Shown here: one piece after another, positions 9,081 to 19,964 of the stretch
Layout: each line of letters begins with the position of its first letter
Numbering within the stretch: position 1 is the first letter of the stretch
Origin: Arthrobacter sp. FW306-07-I
Lineage (GTDB): Bacteria > Actinomycetota > Actinomycetes > Actinomycetales > Micrococcaceae
Length of the DNA stretch: 64,000 bases
Direction: 5' to 3'
Assembly: GCF_021800405.1 (NCBI RefSeq)
Contig: NZ_CP084550.1
Span: 1,116,001-1,180,000 of the forward strand
Translations under genes and position numbers: made by a program
Notes under the pieces: generated by a model
What the model was told of the DNA's origin: nothing
What the model saw: only the letters and a program-made list of their open reading frames with translations
The model's database searches: none

Positions 9081-11159
9081 TTAACGGACAACGACAAGCG
9101 CTTCGCATATACGCTTGGCACCCGGTAGGTCAGCCAAGCGGGCAGCGAGAGTGCGGGTCGCTAACGCCGTCGGTAGGGCAGCAGAGAATTTCAAATCTTG
9201 AATCATCTGCAGAGGGACGAAGGGCAATGCGACTTCTACTCGGTGCGCAGCGGCGCGAATATCCGCGATAGTGACCTGCGCAGGCAAGCGGATCATTGCG
9301 TTGTCTGCACGAGCATCGTCCATTCCCATAGCAGCAAGCAGAGTGAGGTTCGCTTTCAACCCAGCCCAGGTCCAGAACACTTGGCCAGCCTCGGAACGGT
9401 GGAGGACAAGTCCCGACTGCTCTACGGTCTCCGACTGGCTGGCACGGAGCTGGGGCAAATGTTCTTGTGCGCGCTTGGATATCTGGACGTCCGGAGTTGC
9501 ACCGAGGAGGATCTCACGCATGGCTCGCATAATCGCGTAGGATTCAGCAACGCTGCCGCTCTGCCACCGCGAAGATCCCTTTTCTGCCATTTCGCTCGCG
9601 CGAACAACATGCCGGTCCCAGTCCACCGCCTCCACGAGCCAAGAACGGCCAGAAAGCAGCAGCTTACGGGCGGCACCGGTTGGACCACTCCCGACCAAAC
9701 TTATCGGCGCCACAGAGCCAATTTCTCGCTGACCAGCGATCACGGTCAATTCGGGCGCGGCGGTAAAGGCACTCAACAAGTCCATGAAGTAGCGACGGCC
9801 AAACTTCTTTTCAGCCCGGGGTCCGATGAAAAGTAGACCACTGTCCTCTGCTAGGAACTCTTCGTCCCGGAGGAAGTCCAGAATCTCGCCCACATTGTCC
9901 ATAACGGAGAGATCGCCCCACCAGTGTGGCAACGATTCTGGCGAGAATTGCCCCTCCTGCAGAGCCAAGGCCAATATCTGTTGGGCACATATATGGTTGG
10001 GCGCCGTAGGCGGTTCAACAGCCTCGACGAAACCGCGTTTCCAGAGCAACAAGACAGCGGCGGCCCGAAGTAACGTTTCGTAGTTGGTGGTGAGGAAGAG
10101 CGCATTACGCCGCGATCCAGGTCGCCGCCCAGTACGTCCCAATCGCTGTAGGAATGAAGAGACAGACCAGGTTGAGTCGATTTGAATTACCCGATCCAGA
10201 TCGCCGACGTCGATGCCGAGCTCAAGGGTGGACGTAGCAACGATTACGCAGTCACGGCTCTCTGCAAATGCTTGTTCGCTTAGCCTTCGTTCGTCAGCAG
10301 ACAGAGATGCGTGCGAGACGAATGCGGTCACTCCACGCTGGCGTAATGCGTAGGCGAGTTCTTCGCAGTCTGATCGCGACACGCAGAATGCAAGCCTCTT
10401 TTCTCCGCGATGCAGCTTGGAAAGGACTTGGGCTGCGTTGTCGATTGATCCGACGTAGTCGAGCACAACTTCCACGTCAGTAGCCTGGGCGGCTTCCTCC
10501 GAGACCACTACCGACGGCTTTCCGTTGAGCAGGGCCGACCCCTGCAACCAATCGAGTATCTGCTGCGGATTGCCTACGGTCGCGGACAACCCGATGCGCT
10601 GAATAGGTCTACCCGCAATTCGTTGCACTCGTTCCAGGACAGATAAAAGATGCCAGCCGCGGTCATCACCAGCGAAAGCGTGGACTTCGTCAACAACTAT
10701 TGCCCTAACGTTGGCGAAGAAGGCGTCGTGGTCCACGCGCCGAGAAACCAGCATCGATTCAAGGGATTCCGGCGTCGTCAGGAGAATTTCTGGAGGATCA
10801 CTAAGGATGCGCTTGCGCTCCGACGGCCCGACATCGCCGTGCCAGAGTTCGGCCCGCCGGCCGACCCACGAAGCATATGAGTTAATGCGGGGCTGCAGAT
10901 TATTCAGAAGAGCTCGGAGAGGTGTGACATACAGGACGGACAAGCCATACCATCCACCTTCGACCAGCTCGGAGAGTATCGGGAAGACTGCCGCCTCTGT
11001 CTTGCCACCAGCAGTGGGAGCCAGCAAAAGACAGTCCGAACCTGAACGAATAGGCAGGACGGCGGCCCGCTGGAGCGGGCGCAAAGTAGACCATCCCAGC
11101 GAATTCACGATGTGGTATTCGACGGCCTCGTTCAACCCTGGCTGGGCGCTCAAACTCAA
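9081..11159 (-). CDS. brxHI: BREX type 2 helicase BrxHI (Lhr-like)
   Basis: A 692-residue superfamily 2 DNA helicase, the last gene of the Pgl/BREX type 2 operon. Visible motifs are Walker A LAPTAGGKTEAA near residue 48, DEVHAF near 156, GLSATVGNP near 195, ATSTLELGIDVGDL near 300 and QRLGRTGRR near 336. These are the Lhr-type helicase signatures found in BrxHI. The TTG start overlaps the brxD stop (TTGA), matching the coupling seen through the operon. The gene looks intact and full length. Its 3' end lies 76 bp from the right end of IS21 copy 1, which therefore did not damage it. Its exact role in the system is not established. Confidence 0.9.
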   Translation of the reverse strand: MSLSAQPGLNEAVEYHIVNSLGWSTLRPLQRAAVLPIRSGSDCLLLAPTAGGKTEAAVFPILSELVEGGWYGLSVLYVTPLRALLNNLQPRINSYASWVGRRAELWHGDVGPSERKRILSDPPEILLTTPESLESMLVSRRVDHDAFFANVRAIVVDEVHAFAGDDRGWHLLSVLERVQRIAGRPIQRIGLSATVGNPQQILDWLQGSALLNGKPSVVVSEEAAQATDVEVVLDYVGSIDNAAQVLSKLHRGEKRLAFCVSRSDCEELAYALRQRGVTAFVSHASLSADERRLSEQAFAESRDCVIVATSTLELGIDVGDLDRVIQIDSTWSVSSFLQRLGRTGRRPGSRRNALFLTTNYETLLRAAAVLLLWKRGFVEAVEPPTAPNHICAQQILALALQEGQFSPESLPHWWGDLSVMDNVGEILDFLRDEEFLAEDSGLLFIGPRAEKKFGRRYFMDLLSAFTAAPELTVIAGQREIGSVAPISLVGSGPTGAARKLLLSGRSWLVEAVDWDRHVVRASEMAEKGSSRWQSGSVAESYAIMRAMREILLGATPDVQISKRAQEHLPQLRASQSETVEQSGLVLHRSEAGQVFWTWAGLKANLTLLAAMGMDDARADNAMIRLPAQVTIADIRAAAHRVEVALPFVPLQMIQDLKFSAALPTALATRTLAARLADLPGAKRICEALVVVR

Positions 11160-12493
11160 ATCTCGAGATCAACGTCGTCGACGGATCGGCCGCGTCTGTC
11201 GCCCAACCTCGAAGCAGCTAGTTCGGACTCGGTGAGCTCCCCATCCTCGACGGTGAGTGCGTAATCCTTGCGTGGATCGAAATCTGGAAACTGATCCACG
11301 CGGTCCAGAACATCGCCCACGAGTTTCTTGACAAATAATCTTGGGGCGACGCCGGTACGGCCTCCCAACTCCCCAGAGATGGCACGAGCTAGTACCCCAA
11401 CATACGAGTCATCCACGATGGACACAATCCGATTCGACGTGTCACTGCCAGAAGCGTAGATGTCCCGCACCCTACAGCCCAACTCCATCAGAGATTCGTG
11501 GCTAAACCCTGCAAGTCTGATTTGGGCTGCGCGGGGGTTGTCGAACCGGCTGTCTGTGCTGAAGTCAACGGCTAAACGCTGGGCTAGTGGTTGAAGCCGC
11601 TGCATCCCTTGAGAACCGTCATAGAAGGCCGGTGTTCCAGTAATCAAAATGTAAAGGCCAGGGAAGCGCCCGGCATCCACCTCGTCAACCAACTGGCGGA
11701 GTGCATTCAACGACTTCTCTCGAACGTCAGAGCGGACGCGCTGGAGTGTTTCCACTTCATCCAGAACGATGACAAGTCCCTTGTACTCGCTGTCCCGGAG
11801 GATCGTGAGTAGCCCCTGCAGCGAGCCAAGAGCGCCGAAATGGTCGAGCTCGCCCCTAATACCTGCCGTTCGTCGGATCGAGGCCGCCACATGAGGCTGC
11901 CCTCCCAGCCACGCAAGAAGTCCCTCCGCCTGACTGATGTGAGCATCTCGAAGGGCCTCACGGTAGCCGCGAAGCACCGCCGAGAAGGCAGGCGCTGTAC
12001 GTGTTACGGCCTCTAACCTGCGTTCCATAAGAGCCACGACAGCAGTGTCAAATGCTTCAGGATGCTCACGGGACGCGGAACCGGCAGCAATTACGTCCTG
12101 TTCTAGGGCAAAGAACCAGCCGTCAACTATCTCTCGTAGCGCGCTCGGCGCGAACTCGGAAGTCGCAAGATTCTCAGTTACGCGACGATATACGGTTTCC
12201 AGCCGGTGTAGGGGTGTTTCCGTTTCTGAAACTTGTATCTCGGCAGTAGCGAATCCACGCTTCTTGGCTGCCTCGACGAGCCAGCGGGCGAAGAAGGTCT
12301 TACCCGATCCGTATTCGCCGCGGACCGCTTTGAAAACTGCACCACCCATCGCAACAGATTCGAGCTCCTGGGAAATGGCCGGATCGAACTTGTCGAGCCC
12401 AACTGCCAGAACATCAAGGCCTTGCTGCGGTACCGTTCCCCTACGCAGGGCGTCGATAACTTCACGGCGTCTGCGCGGGCTAATTTCTATCAT
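11156..12493 (-). CDS. brxD: BREX type 2 ATP-binding protein BrxD
   Basis: A 445-residue P-loop ATPase of the BrxD type. Walker A is RGEYGSGKTFFARWL near residue 60 and Walker B is GLVIVLDEVETLQ near 243. The length fits the family, and its position between pglZ and brxHI is diagnostic of BREX type 2. The ATG overlaps the pglZ stop (ATGA) and its own stop overlaps the brxHI start, so translation is coupled on both sides. It appears intact. Transcription from the upstream promoter must pass through at least two insertion sequences to reach it, so expression may be reduced or driven from an IS. Confidence 0.9.
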   Translation of the reverse strand: MIEISPRRRREVIDALRRGTVPQQGLDVLAVGLDKFDPAISQELESVAMGGAVFKAVRGEYGSGKTFFARWLVEAAKKRGFATAEIQVSETETPLHRLETVYRRVTENLATSEFAPSALREIVDGWFFALEQDVIAAGSASREHPEAFDTAVVALMERRLEAVTRTAPAFSAVLRGYREALRDAHISQAEGLLAWLGGQPHVAASIRRTAGIRGELDHFGALGSLQGLLTILRDSEYKGLVIVLDEVETLQRVRSDVREKSLNALRQLVDEVDAGRFPGLYILITGTPAFYDGSQGMQRLQPLAQRLAVDFSTDSRFDNPRAAQIRLAGFSHESLMELGCRVRDIYASGSDTSNRIVSIVDDSYVGVLARAISGELGGRTGVAPRLFVKKLVGDVLDRVDQFPDFDPRKDYALTVEDGELTESELAASRLGDRRGRSVDDVDLEI

Positions 12494-14906
12494 CGGACCG
12501 CTCCGAGACTGAACTGTTCAGTCATCAGGCCAATATCTAGGACGACTGTTACACCATCGCTGTCCTGAGTCAGGACTTGGTAGCCCTCTACGTTCAGAAG
12601 GCGTCTCAGCGCCGCCAATTCACTGGTCAGTTCCGCCACAGACACACCACCCGCCCTTGCAAGAGAGTCCCTGTGGATCCGCCCCCCGTGTTGCGCAAGC
12701 ACAGTCAGAAGTTCGTCTACGCGGGAATCCGAGAGGGCTCGCCGTCCTGCCCGGGTTCGTTGATCCTGATACATGCTGCTCTGCATCAGTTCCGGAATCC
12801 ATGAGACTGCAACAGCAGCCGCCGGTTCCGTAACTGGTTCCGGACCGAACTGGAAGAGAGGCTGTTCGCGGCGTGGTTCTGTTGACTTCGCCTTCCTTGT
12901 GGCTCTCGGCCGGGTCTGAACATTATCTGCGGGGTGGATGCGTACCGGATCGTTCCACCAGCCGGGCGTTTGGGGCGGTGCAACTCGCCACCCCTTGGGC
13001 GCCGGCGCCCCAGCCCTGTTGAGAACGACGACCGGCACTATCATTTCCGCCAACGTGCAGCCCCCGTGGTACCCAGCTTGCTTCTGCGAATATCTGAGGT
13101 TCTCAACCACTGGCACTACTGCAGAGCCGCCTGGCGCCAGGACCCGTCTTCCTGACAGTTCCACTTCGTCAGATGCCGCAGGGCCCGAGCTAGTCGGGCG
13201 CCACCGGGCGGCGGCCCCCGCCACCGGCCGGTGTTCAGATCCACGTTCGACGACATGCCCGTGATCGGACGTCAAAATGATCGTCCGGCCTGCCAATGCG
13301 GCGGCTTGGAGAAGGTCCGCCAGATGCTGAATGTTATTCAGCGTCCATGTCGTTCCACCTGGATCGTGTTTGGCAAGGGCGTCGTCTATCGTGTTGAGAA
13401 CGACGCCGATGAGCGGCTTTCGCGGGTCGTTGAGGCCCGCAACTAGGTCTCCGGGCAAACGGGCACCGGCCGGGGCGCGAAGATCGTCTTTATGAAACAA
13501 GGGCGCTCCGAAAGAGCGCTTCTCGTCGGCTTGCTGGCCTGCAGCGAGACGACCAGCAAATAAAGACGTTCTGGAAAAGGTCGTTAGGGATGGAATTGCA
13601 GAGAGAACACCACGACGGGAGCGACCTAATCCCTCGAGATCTTCTACAAGTTCCTGCCATCCGCTATTTACTACATCTTCGACAATTGAGTTTGCCGTAG
13701 CTGCACTCATGCCATCTAGGACTATCAGCAGACAACCAGTCACACCGGTAAGGGGCTTCACAACGTGAGGCAGGATGTCCTCCGTTCCAGACACAGTGTC
13801 GACAGGCGGACCTGCGAGCTCTTCCGAGATTTTTTTGGCAAACTGCCGATCACGCAGACTCCGTCGCACCTGAACCAAATTCAGGACACGGGCATAGGCG
13901 GCAGCATTCGACTCGAAGTTGGATCCAGTCCAGACGGTGGCCGCCGCACGGTCCACCCAGCTGCCGTCAGCCATGTGGAGGGAAACGCAATCGCTCAACG
14001 ACTGTGGAGCTGATTCCTCCGAAGCTAGCCAACGGACAAGCCTGACCACCATGCGGGCTGCCTCGGCTTCCCCCGACGGACCTGCTGCAAGCTGGTGATC
14101 CAAGAGATCATTAAGCACGCCTTCGATCCGCGGCAAATCCACGGAGGCTAGATTCGCAATCATGAGGGCCTCGGCCAACTGCACGGCACGTGCAGCAAAT
14201 CCTGCCGGCAAGAGGTCGGACCTGGACGCGCCTTCAGTCCACCCGATGTCTGCGAGCCACGTTTCAGCTTGTTGCATCACAGCGGGGACCAAAGAGTCAC
14301 CTGCGAGGCTCATTCGCAGCAACGCTTGCCTGGAAGCAGACGCAAGTGCACGTGCTTCCCTAGGACTAATCGGCGCGCTGCCAAAATAGCGTTCGGCTCG
14401 GGTCCTCGCGGCTATTTGTTCGGTGGCTGGGCTTCTCGCATCGGAGGAATCCGGCCACAACACGTCTAGCGCGACTCCAAAGGCCAGGACCGAAATCTTG
14501 CTCGCAGATGAGGCTGCCAGGGCGAGCCTAGCGGCCTCGCCGAAGCTTCGGCCCACCCACGTAGTAAGCGCGGTTCGAAGCTCCGGGCTAACCACGGCCC
14601 ATCGGGTTCGGATTTCTGGAACATCCAATGCCACCAGAAGGTGTGTTTCGTCGATCGAATCGTTGACACTCATACCCAGCACAGACGTAAGCAGGCCGCT
14701 CATCGCCAGATCCGCAGTAACAATGCCAGAGGGTGCCTTTGGCCAACCTCCTGGTGGACGGTGTGCGATAAGGCTCTGCGGGAGCCAATTGCCGTAGTCC
14801 CGTAGCTGTGGATCATAGCTCACAGCACTAAAGAGCTCAGGAATAGTCGACCACTCGTCCAAGAAGTTGACCCGCTGTCCACGGGACGGAATGGTGACAG
14901 CATCGC

Positions 14907-15899
14907 CTAGCTGTACTGCCCAGGCAGGTTGGTTAAGCGGCTGATGGGCGGGTGGCCTCCGATTGCGGTGTGGGGCCTGTGGTGATTGTAGTGGTGCAGC
15001 CATGCCGGGAGGGCGTTTCTGCGGGCTGATTCCGTAGCGTAGAAGCGTTTGAATGCCCACCCGTCGGCAAGGGTTCGGTGGAAACGTTCAATCTTGCCGT
15101 TGGTCTGCGGCCGGTAGGGTCGGGTCTTCTTTGCCCTGATGTCCAGCTCCCGGCAGGCGTCGCGCCAGAGATGTGATTTGTAGGCCGCCCCGTTGTCAGA
15201 GAGAACCCGTTCCACGGTGACGCCGCGGGCAGCGAACCAGGACACAGCCCTTTGCAGGACTGCTACTGCGGTGGCTGCCGTTTCATCGCCGTGGATCTCG
15301 GCGTAGGCGACCCTGGAATGGTCGTCGATGACCGTGTGCACGTAGGCGGTCCCGATCAGCGGGTTGCGGTGTTTGCTGCGGGGCTTTGAGGGAGTCGCAG
15401 CACGGTTCTGTTTGCCTTGCTGCCGGCCGACGTAGCGCCAGCCGCCGCCGTCGGGGATGTTGCCGAGCTTCTTCACATCGACGTGGATCATCGCTCCGGG
15501 AGTCTCGTGTTCGTAGCGGCGGATGACTTCTCCGGTGCGCTTGTCCACGTGATGAAGGCGGTTCAGCCGGCACCGGACCAGGACCGCGTGCACGGTCGAG
15601 GCCGGCATGGCCAGCTTCGCCCCGATCGCGACCGGTCCCAGCCGTTGCTTCCAGCGCAGGTGCACGACTTTGCGCACCAGCTGCTGCGGCGTCCGGTTGG
15701 CCACCCGGTACGGGCGGGAGGACCTCTCAGCCATACCGGCCTCACCCATCGCGGCGTAACGGGCCGCCCACCGTTTCGCGGTCGGCCAGGAGCAGTTGAA
15801 CTGCTCGGCAGCCCGGGATACTGGCCAGCCGTGGTCCACGATCAGACGCGCGACGCGCAAACGTTGGCGCGGAGTCAAAGCGGCATTAGCGTGGGACAT
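14907..15899 (-). CDS. IS481-family transposase, copy 2
   Basis: A 330-residue DDE transposase with an intact frame. The N-terminal helix-turn-helix (RLIVDHGWPVSRAAEQF) is followed by the integrase core: MIHVDVKKLG and HTVIDDHSRVAYAE, then LSDNGAAYKS, then RPQTNGKIERFHRTL with the glutamate. The start follows AGGAGGTCCTC. The final codons are GGG CAG TAC AGC TAG. The element itself ends within the AGC codon, so the TAG stop comes from the CTAG target site. The same arrangement is seen in the other IS481 copy. Confidence 0.93.
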   Translation of the reverse strand: MSHANAALTPRQRLRVARLIVDHGWPVSRAAEQFNCSWPTAKRWAARYAAMGEAGMAERSSRPYRVANRTPQQLVRKVVHLRWKQRLGPVAIGAKLAMPASTVHAVLVRCRLNRLHHVDKRTGEVIRRYEHETPGAMIHVDVKKLGNIPDGGGWRYVGRQQGKQNRAATPSKPRSKHRNPLIGTAYVHTVIDDHSRVAYAEIHGDETAATAVAVLQRAVSWFAARGVTVERVLSDNGAAYKSHLWRDACRELDIRAKKTRPYRPQTNGKIERFHRTLADGWAFKRFYATESARRNALPAWLHHYNHHRPHTAIGGHPPISRLTNLPGQYS

Positions 15900-15974
15900 G
15901 AGGACCTCCTGGTCGCTGCAGCGGTTGTCTAAGCAACTCCACTGTGCAACCGGAGGTCCTCACCTTTGGGTCAA
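14912..15974 (-). mobile_element. IS481-family element inside pglZ (copy 2)
   Basis: About 1.06 kb. The outer end at 14912 begins TGTACTGCCC and abuts CTAG, the usual IS481 target. The other end reads inward from TTGACCCAAAGG and lacks both the expected TGTA terminus and a second CTAG copy, so roughly 10 bp appear to be lost at that junction. One complete transposase gene is present. The damaged end suggests that the copy is now fixed and that pglZ cannot be restored by simple excision. Confidence 0.88.
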
Positions 15975-18900
15975 CGACTCCAGCGAGTCATCACATTCAC
16001 CCAACCAACGTCCCTGGGTAGTACACCTAGCTCCTCCTCCGGGACGTCAGTCAAGATGATCAGGAGATCACCAGCAGGAAGGTCCGTGACAGCCTCCAGA
16101 GCGGCAAGCTGCGACACTGCCGTTCTGACCCATACCGTTATACCTTGGGCAGCATACGATGACGGACCGTTCCAGATGGGCCGGGCGGCTAAGAGCATAA
16201 TTCGGCCGGCTTCGGGGGACTGCGCTATCCGATGCGCGTACTCCTCGATGATCTGCGGTGACGCTACCCTAAGCGTTGACCCAACTTCCGAAACGGTCAC
16301 TCGATCCACCACTTCACATGGACTGTCTTTCCAGGATTATCAACCATCGCGCGTTTGAGCTGCATTTCGAATTGGCTCAGGTCCACTTCCGGCCCGTTCA
16401 GTATGAGGTCGACGGCGTTAAGCCTGTCGAGTGTCCCCGCTTGCTTGGGCTCGTCTGAAGGCTCCACTGAACTTGGGAGGTCCCGTGCTTTCGTCGGAAC
16501 GTCCGGGGGAGTGGTTTCCTTCCCCCTAGTCGGGGTCTCGACCTCCTCAGGCGGAGTTGTCGGAGGTAGTGAAGGCTGGCGCATGAGGATGCTGAGGGCG
16601 GCCTCTTTGGCAGCAGCGATTGCGGGAGCGAGCGGTGAATGGAACTCGTCAGCGATCGCAGCTGTCTGCAGTGAGTCCAGCACCTGGATCCATTCGGGCT
16701 CTGATCGTGCTGTGAGCTGGTTCAGGACCTTCCACTCCGCGTTGCGGAGTGTGGAAACAACGGCTGGTGCACTGGCGATAGACTTGCCTAACGCCTGAGG
16801 TTCGGCTGGAATGTCGGCAATGGCGAGGGCCCTTAGCAGCGATGTGTCGTTCACTTCGCTAGCCAACGCAGCTGTCAAACTTGAAGCCTCTGTTGCTGTT
16901 TTGAGTCGGTTGCCGTTGGCGGTCGATTCATGCATCTCGCTGTTAAGCCCTAGAACCACAGCGTGCCGTTGAAGTTCTTGGACAAGCTGGTGAGCGGACG
17001 TCTGGGCCACTGATGCGGCCTGCCGAACCAGCCGTGCCAGTCTGCTGACTCCTTGGGCGCTCAGACGGGGTTCTGCTGGAATACCAAACACCGTCGCTGC
17101 GCGGTGGTTTGCAATCGTCCAATCATCCGCGGAAGGAAGCTCTGGTGTTCTGAGCGACATGTCGGATGTGATGCCACCAACCGTTGGAGTTGCTGAAAGG
17201 GGCGCTTGAGCGCGGAACCATTGCCGGTCTTCGAGCAGGGTCCAAGCGAGGATTAGTAGATCACCCACTTCGGTGGATACCCCGTAGTCCTCCAGATGCG
17301 CCCGAAGGGTGGATATCTTGAGGTCGAGTGCTTCGGCGGCAGCCCACTTGGTGAAATTTTCCATCCACCCAAAGTTGGACGAATTAAGGGAAAATACGGT
17401 CTCTCGTGGCTCACCCAGCTGGAGGGGGATAGCAATGCGGCGAAGTGTCGCTGCCTTGGACCTTTCTATTCCGTCCAGCCGGCCGCCCTTGGATACACAT
17501 TCTTCAACCAGAGAGGCAATGGCGGAGAGCTCAGCCTTTCTAATTTCCGTTTCGCTGGGCTCAAACAGCGGGTGTTTGGGATAGAGGTAAGTCAGCGCTG
17601 TCGCCAAGGCAGAGTTGAGACCGGCCCTCAAATCAGCTGCCACCGGTGGTCGAAGCTCAAGGCCGGGCAGGAGACTTGTGAGGACTGAATCGCCGGCGAT
17701 GACCGCGTCCACATCGTCGGCAGTGGCGGTATCAATTCCGTAAGCCTGAAGAAGCGCGCTCTTGAGGCGCTCCCTGATGTTGGAGCGCTGGCTTTCAAGC
17801 TGGCGTTTTGCAATCGGCCGGTCAGAGACGGGCAGGTTGCTCGCGTTCGCCTCGAATTGCTCTCCAGATCCTTTGAGGAGGTGCTCGAGAAGGACCAGCC
17901 GGCCGACGTCGTTGAGACGGGCCGCGGAGAGGAAATGCGGAACCCAGGCGATGGTTCGTGATTCAAGGCCGGCATCCCGCAATTGTGCAAGGCGGTTCAG
18001 GTCTTCCTGCGCACTGTGGTTACCGGAGTCAAAGGGGACGTCGATGACGACCTTCCATCGGTCGCCCTCAGCGCGGAGAGCATCGTCCGGGAGAGACGAT
18101 GCATCACGGATGTTCCCGAAAATAACATCAACAACCCGTTTGGTTCCTCGCCACACGTGAGTGAACTCGCGCGTCGACATCAACCCCACCGCCGCTGGGA
18201 GGCCTAGGTGTATTGACCACGGAGGTTAGGAACATGCGGCGTGGTTAGGTGACAAAAAGAAGACCTCCAAGTGGAGTGGGGCTTGTCTAAGAGTCCGATC
18301 CACAAGGAGGTCTTCAATGTCCCATGCTAACGCGCTTCTGACGCCGAAGGGACGGCTCCGGCTGGCCCGGTGCATCGTCGATGACGGGTGGCCGCTGCGC
18401 CGTGCTGCTGAGCGGTTCCAGGTGTCGGTGACGACCGCAGCGCGGTGGGCGGCCCGTTACCGGGAGCACGGGGAGCACGGGACGGGTGATCGTTCCAGCC
18501 GGCCCATCAACTCCCCGCGTCGGACCTCCACGCGGCGGGAGCGGCGGATCGTCGCGATCAGAGTCAACCGGCGCTGGGGCCCGGCACGGATCGGCTATCT
18601 GCTGGGCATTCACCCCTCCACGGTGCACCGGGTGCTGTCCCGGTTTGGGCTGGCGAGGCTGGCGTGGATGGACCGGGCCACGGGCCGGGTGATTCGCCGG
18701 TACGAGCACCACAGCCCCGGGGACCTGGTCCACGTCGACATCAAGAAACTTGGACGGATCCCTGACGGCGGCGGACACCGCAGTGTCGGCAGGGCCGCCG
18801 GAAACCGGAACAAGACCGGTACCGCGGCGAACCGGAGACCGGGTCACGCCTTCTTGCACAACGCCGTCGATGATCACTCCAGGCTCGCCTACACGGAGAT

Positions 18901-19196
18901 CCTGACCGATGAGAAAAAGGACACTGCGGCCGGATTCTGGGAACGCGCCAATGCCTACTTCGAGTCCCACGGGATCACTGTCAAACGGGTCCTGACCGAT
19001 AACGGATCCTGCTACCGCTCCTACGCATTCAAAGACGCTCTGGGCCCGGACATCAAGCACAAACGCACCCGCCCCTACAGTGGCAGATAGCTTTTGTTGG
19101 AACTGCTGGTCTGGGTAGTTGGTACTGGGGTTCCGGGAAATTGGTACCGGCCCTTCGCTTGTCCGCTCGGGGCCGGCACCATGTCCTGGTTGGGGT

Positions 19197-19964
19197 CTAT
19201 TCCCAGTGGCCCGGTTGCGCTCGGGCCGTATCGTCGCGGAGTCGTCGCATGTCCACGTCGCCGAGGTTGAGTTGGCGTGCATTGTTTGCCAGCCGGTTCA
19301 CGATCGAGTCCGCGGCCACCCGGTCCGGCAGGGCCTCGACCCAGTAGGCCGGGCCGGATTGGGAAGCGATGAGCGTGGGCAGGCGGTGTTCCCGGTTGGC
19401 CAGGACCGCGAAGAGGTCGTTGGCCGCTTCGGGGTCGATGCCCACGGTAAGGAAGTCATCGATGACCAGCAGGTCCACGTCCGAGAGCTCGTTGAGCAGC
19501 TTTTGGTGGCCGATGCCGTCACCGCGGGCGATGACCAGCCGGCGGGCGAGGTCGTCCATCCGGGTGTAGGCGACGGTGTGTCCGCTTTGGCAGGCGGCGA
19601 TCCCGATCGCGCAGGCCAGGTAGGTCTTGCCTCCACCGGTTGGTGAGATGACCAGGAGGTTCGTGGGGTCCTGGCGCCATTGGTGGGCGGCGTAGCGCTT
19701 CATCCGCACCGGGGTGATCCCGCGTCCTTCCTGGTAGTTGATCTCGGCGACCGATGCTTGCGGGATCGGGAACCTGGCGGCCCGGATGAGCTTGTCGATC
19801 CTGTGGGCCCGGCGCTGGTGGAGGGCGTCGTCCACTGCGGTGAGGAAGATCTGCTCGGGAGTGAGCTCGTCATTGGCCTCGTCGGTGATTAGTTCCTCGA
19901 ACCGCAAGGCCAGGTGCGCGATGCGCAGGGTCCGGAATTTCTCGTGGTCCTCGCTGGTGAACAT
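19197..19964 (-). CDS. istB: IS21 helper ATPase IstB, copy 2
   Basis: A 255-residue AAA+ ATPase with Walker A ISPTGGGKTYLACAI and the Walker B-like VDLLVIDDFLTVG. Length and position downstream of istA fit the IS21 helper. The start overlaps the istA stop by one base. The protein differs substantially from the IstB at 6472-7260, so the window holds two different IS21 lineages. The frame is intact. Confidence 0.93.
   Translation of the reverse strand: MFTSEDHEKFRTLRIAHLALRFEELITDEANDELTPEQIFLTAVDDALHQRRAHRIDKLIRAARFPIPQASVAEINYQEGRGITPVRMKRYAAHQWRQDPTNLLVISPTGGGKTYLACAIGIAACQSGHTVAYTRMDDLARRLVIARGDGIGHQKLLNELSDVDLLVIDDFLTVGIDPEAANDLFAVLANREHRLPTLIASQSGPAYWVEALPDRVAADSIVNRLANNARQLNLGDVDMRRLRDDTARAQPGHWE

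Larger units (their letters stand above)
12490..16300 (-). pseudogene. pglZ: pglZ, phosphatase-like BREX protein, split by an IS481 element
   Basis: PglZ is the alkaline-phosphatase-superfamily protein common to all BREX types; in Streptomyces it counteracts PglX toxicity. The N-terminal piece runs from 16300 to about 15975 and ends VNVMTRWSR at a TGA inside the insertion. The rest runs from 14910 to 12490 and carries the metal-site motifs LLIVLDGMSAATA and TSDHGHVVERG. Joined, the pieces would give about 915 residues, normal for PglZ. I prefer the GTG at 16298-16300 as start because it forms a GTGA overlap with the pglY stop like the other junctions; GTG codons at 16309 and 16312 are alternatives. 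A frame running from inside the insertion into the C-terminal piece is an artefact of the junction. Confidence 0.88.

Noticed and set aside
12490..15060. An 856-residue frame that appears to give a complete PglZ-like protein
   Set aside because: Its first 50 residues come from inside the IS481 element in a non-transposase frame. The true N-terminus of PglZ lies beyond the insertion at 16300.
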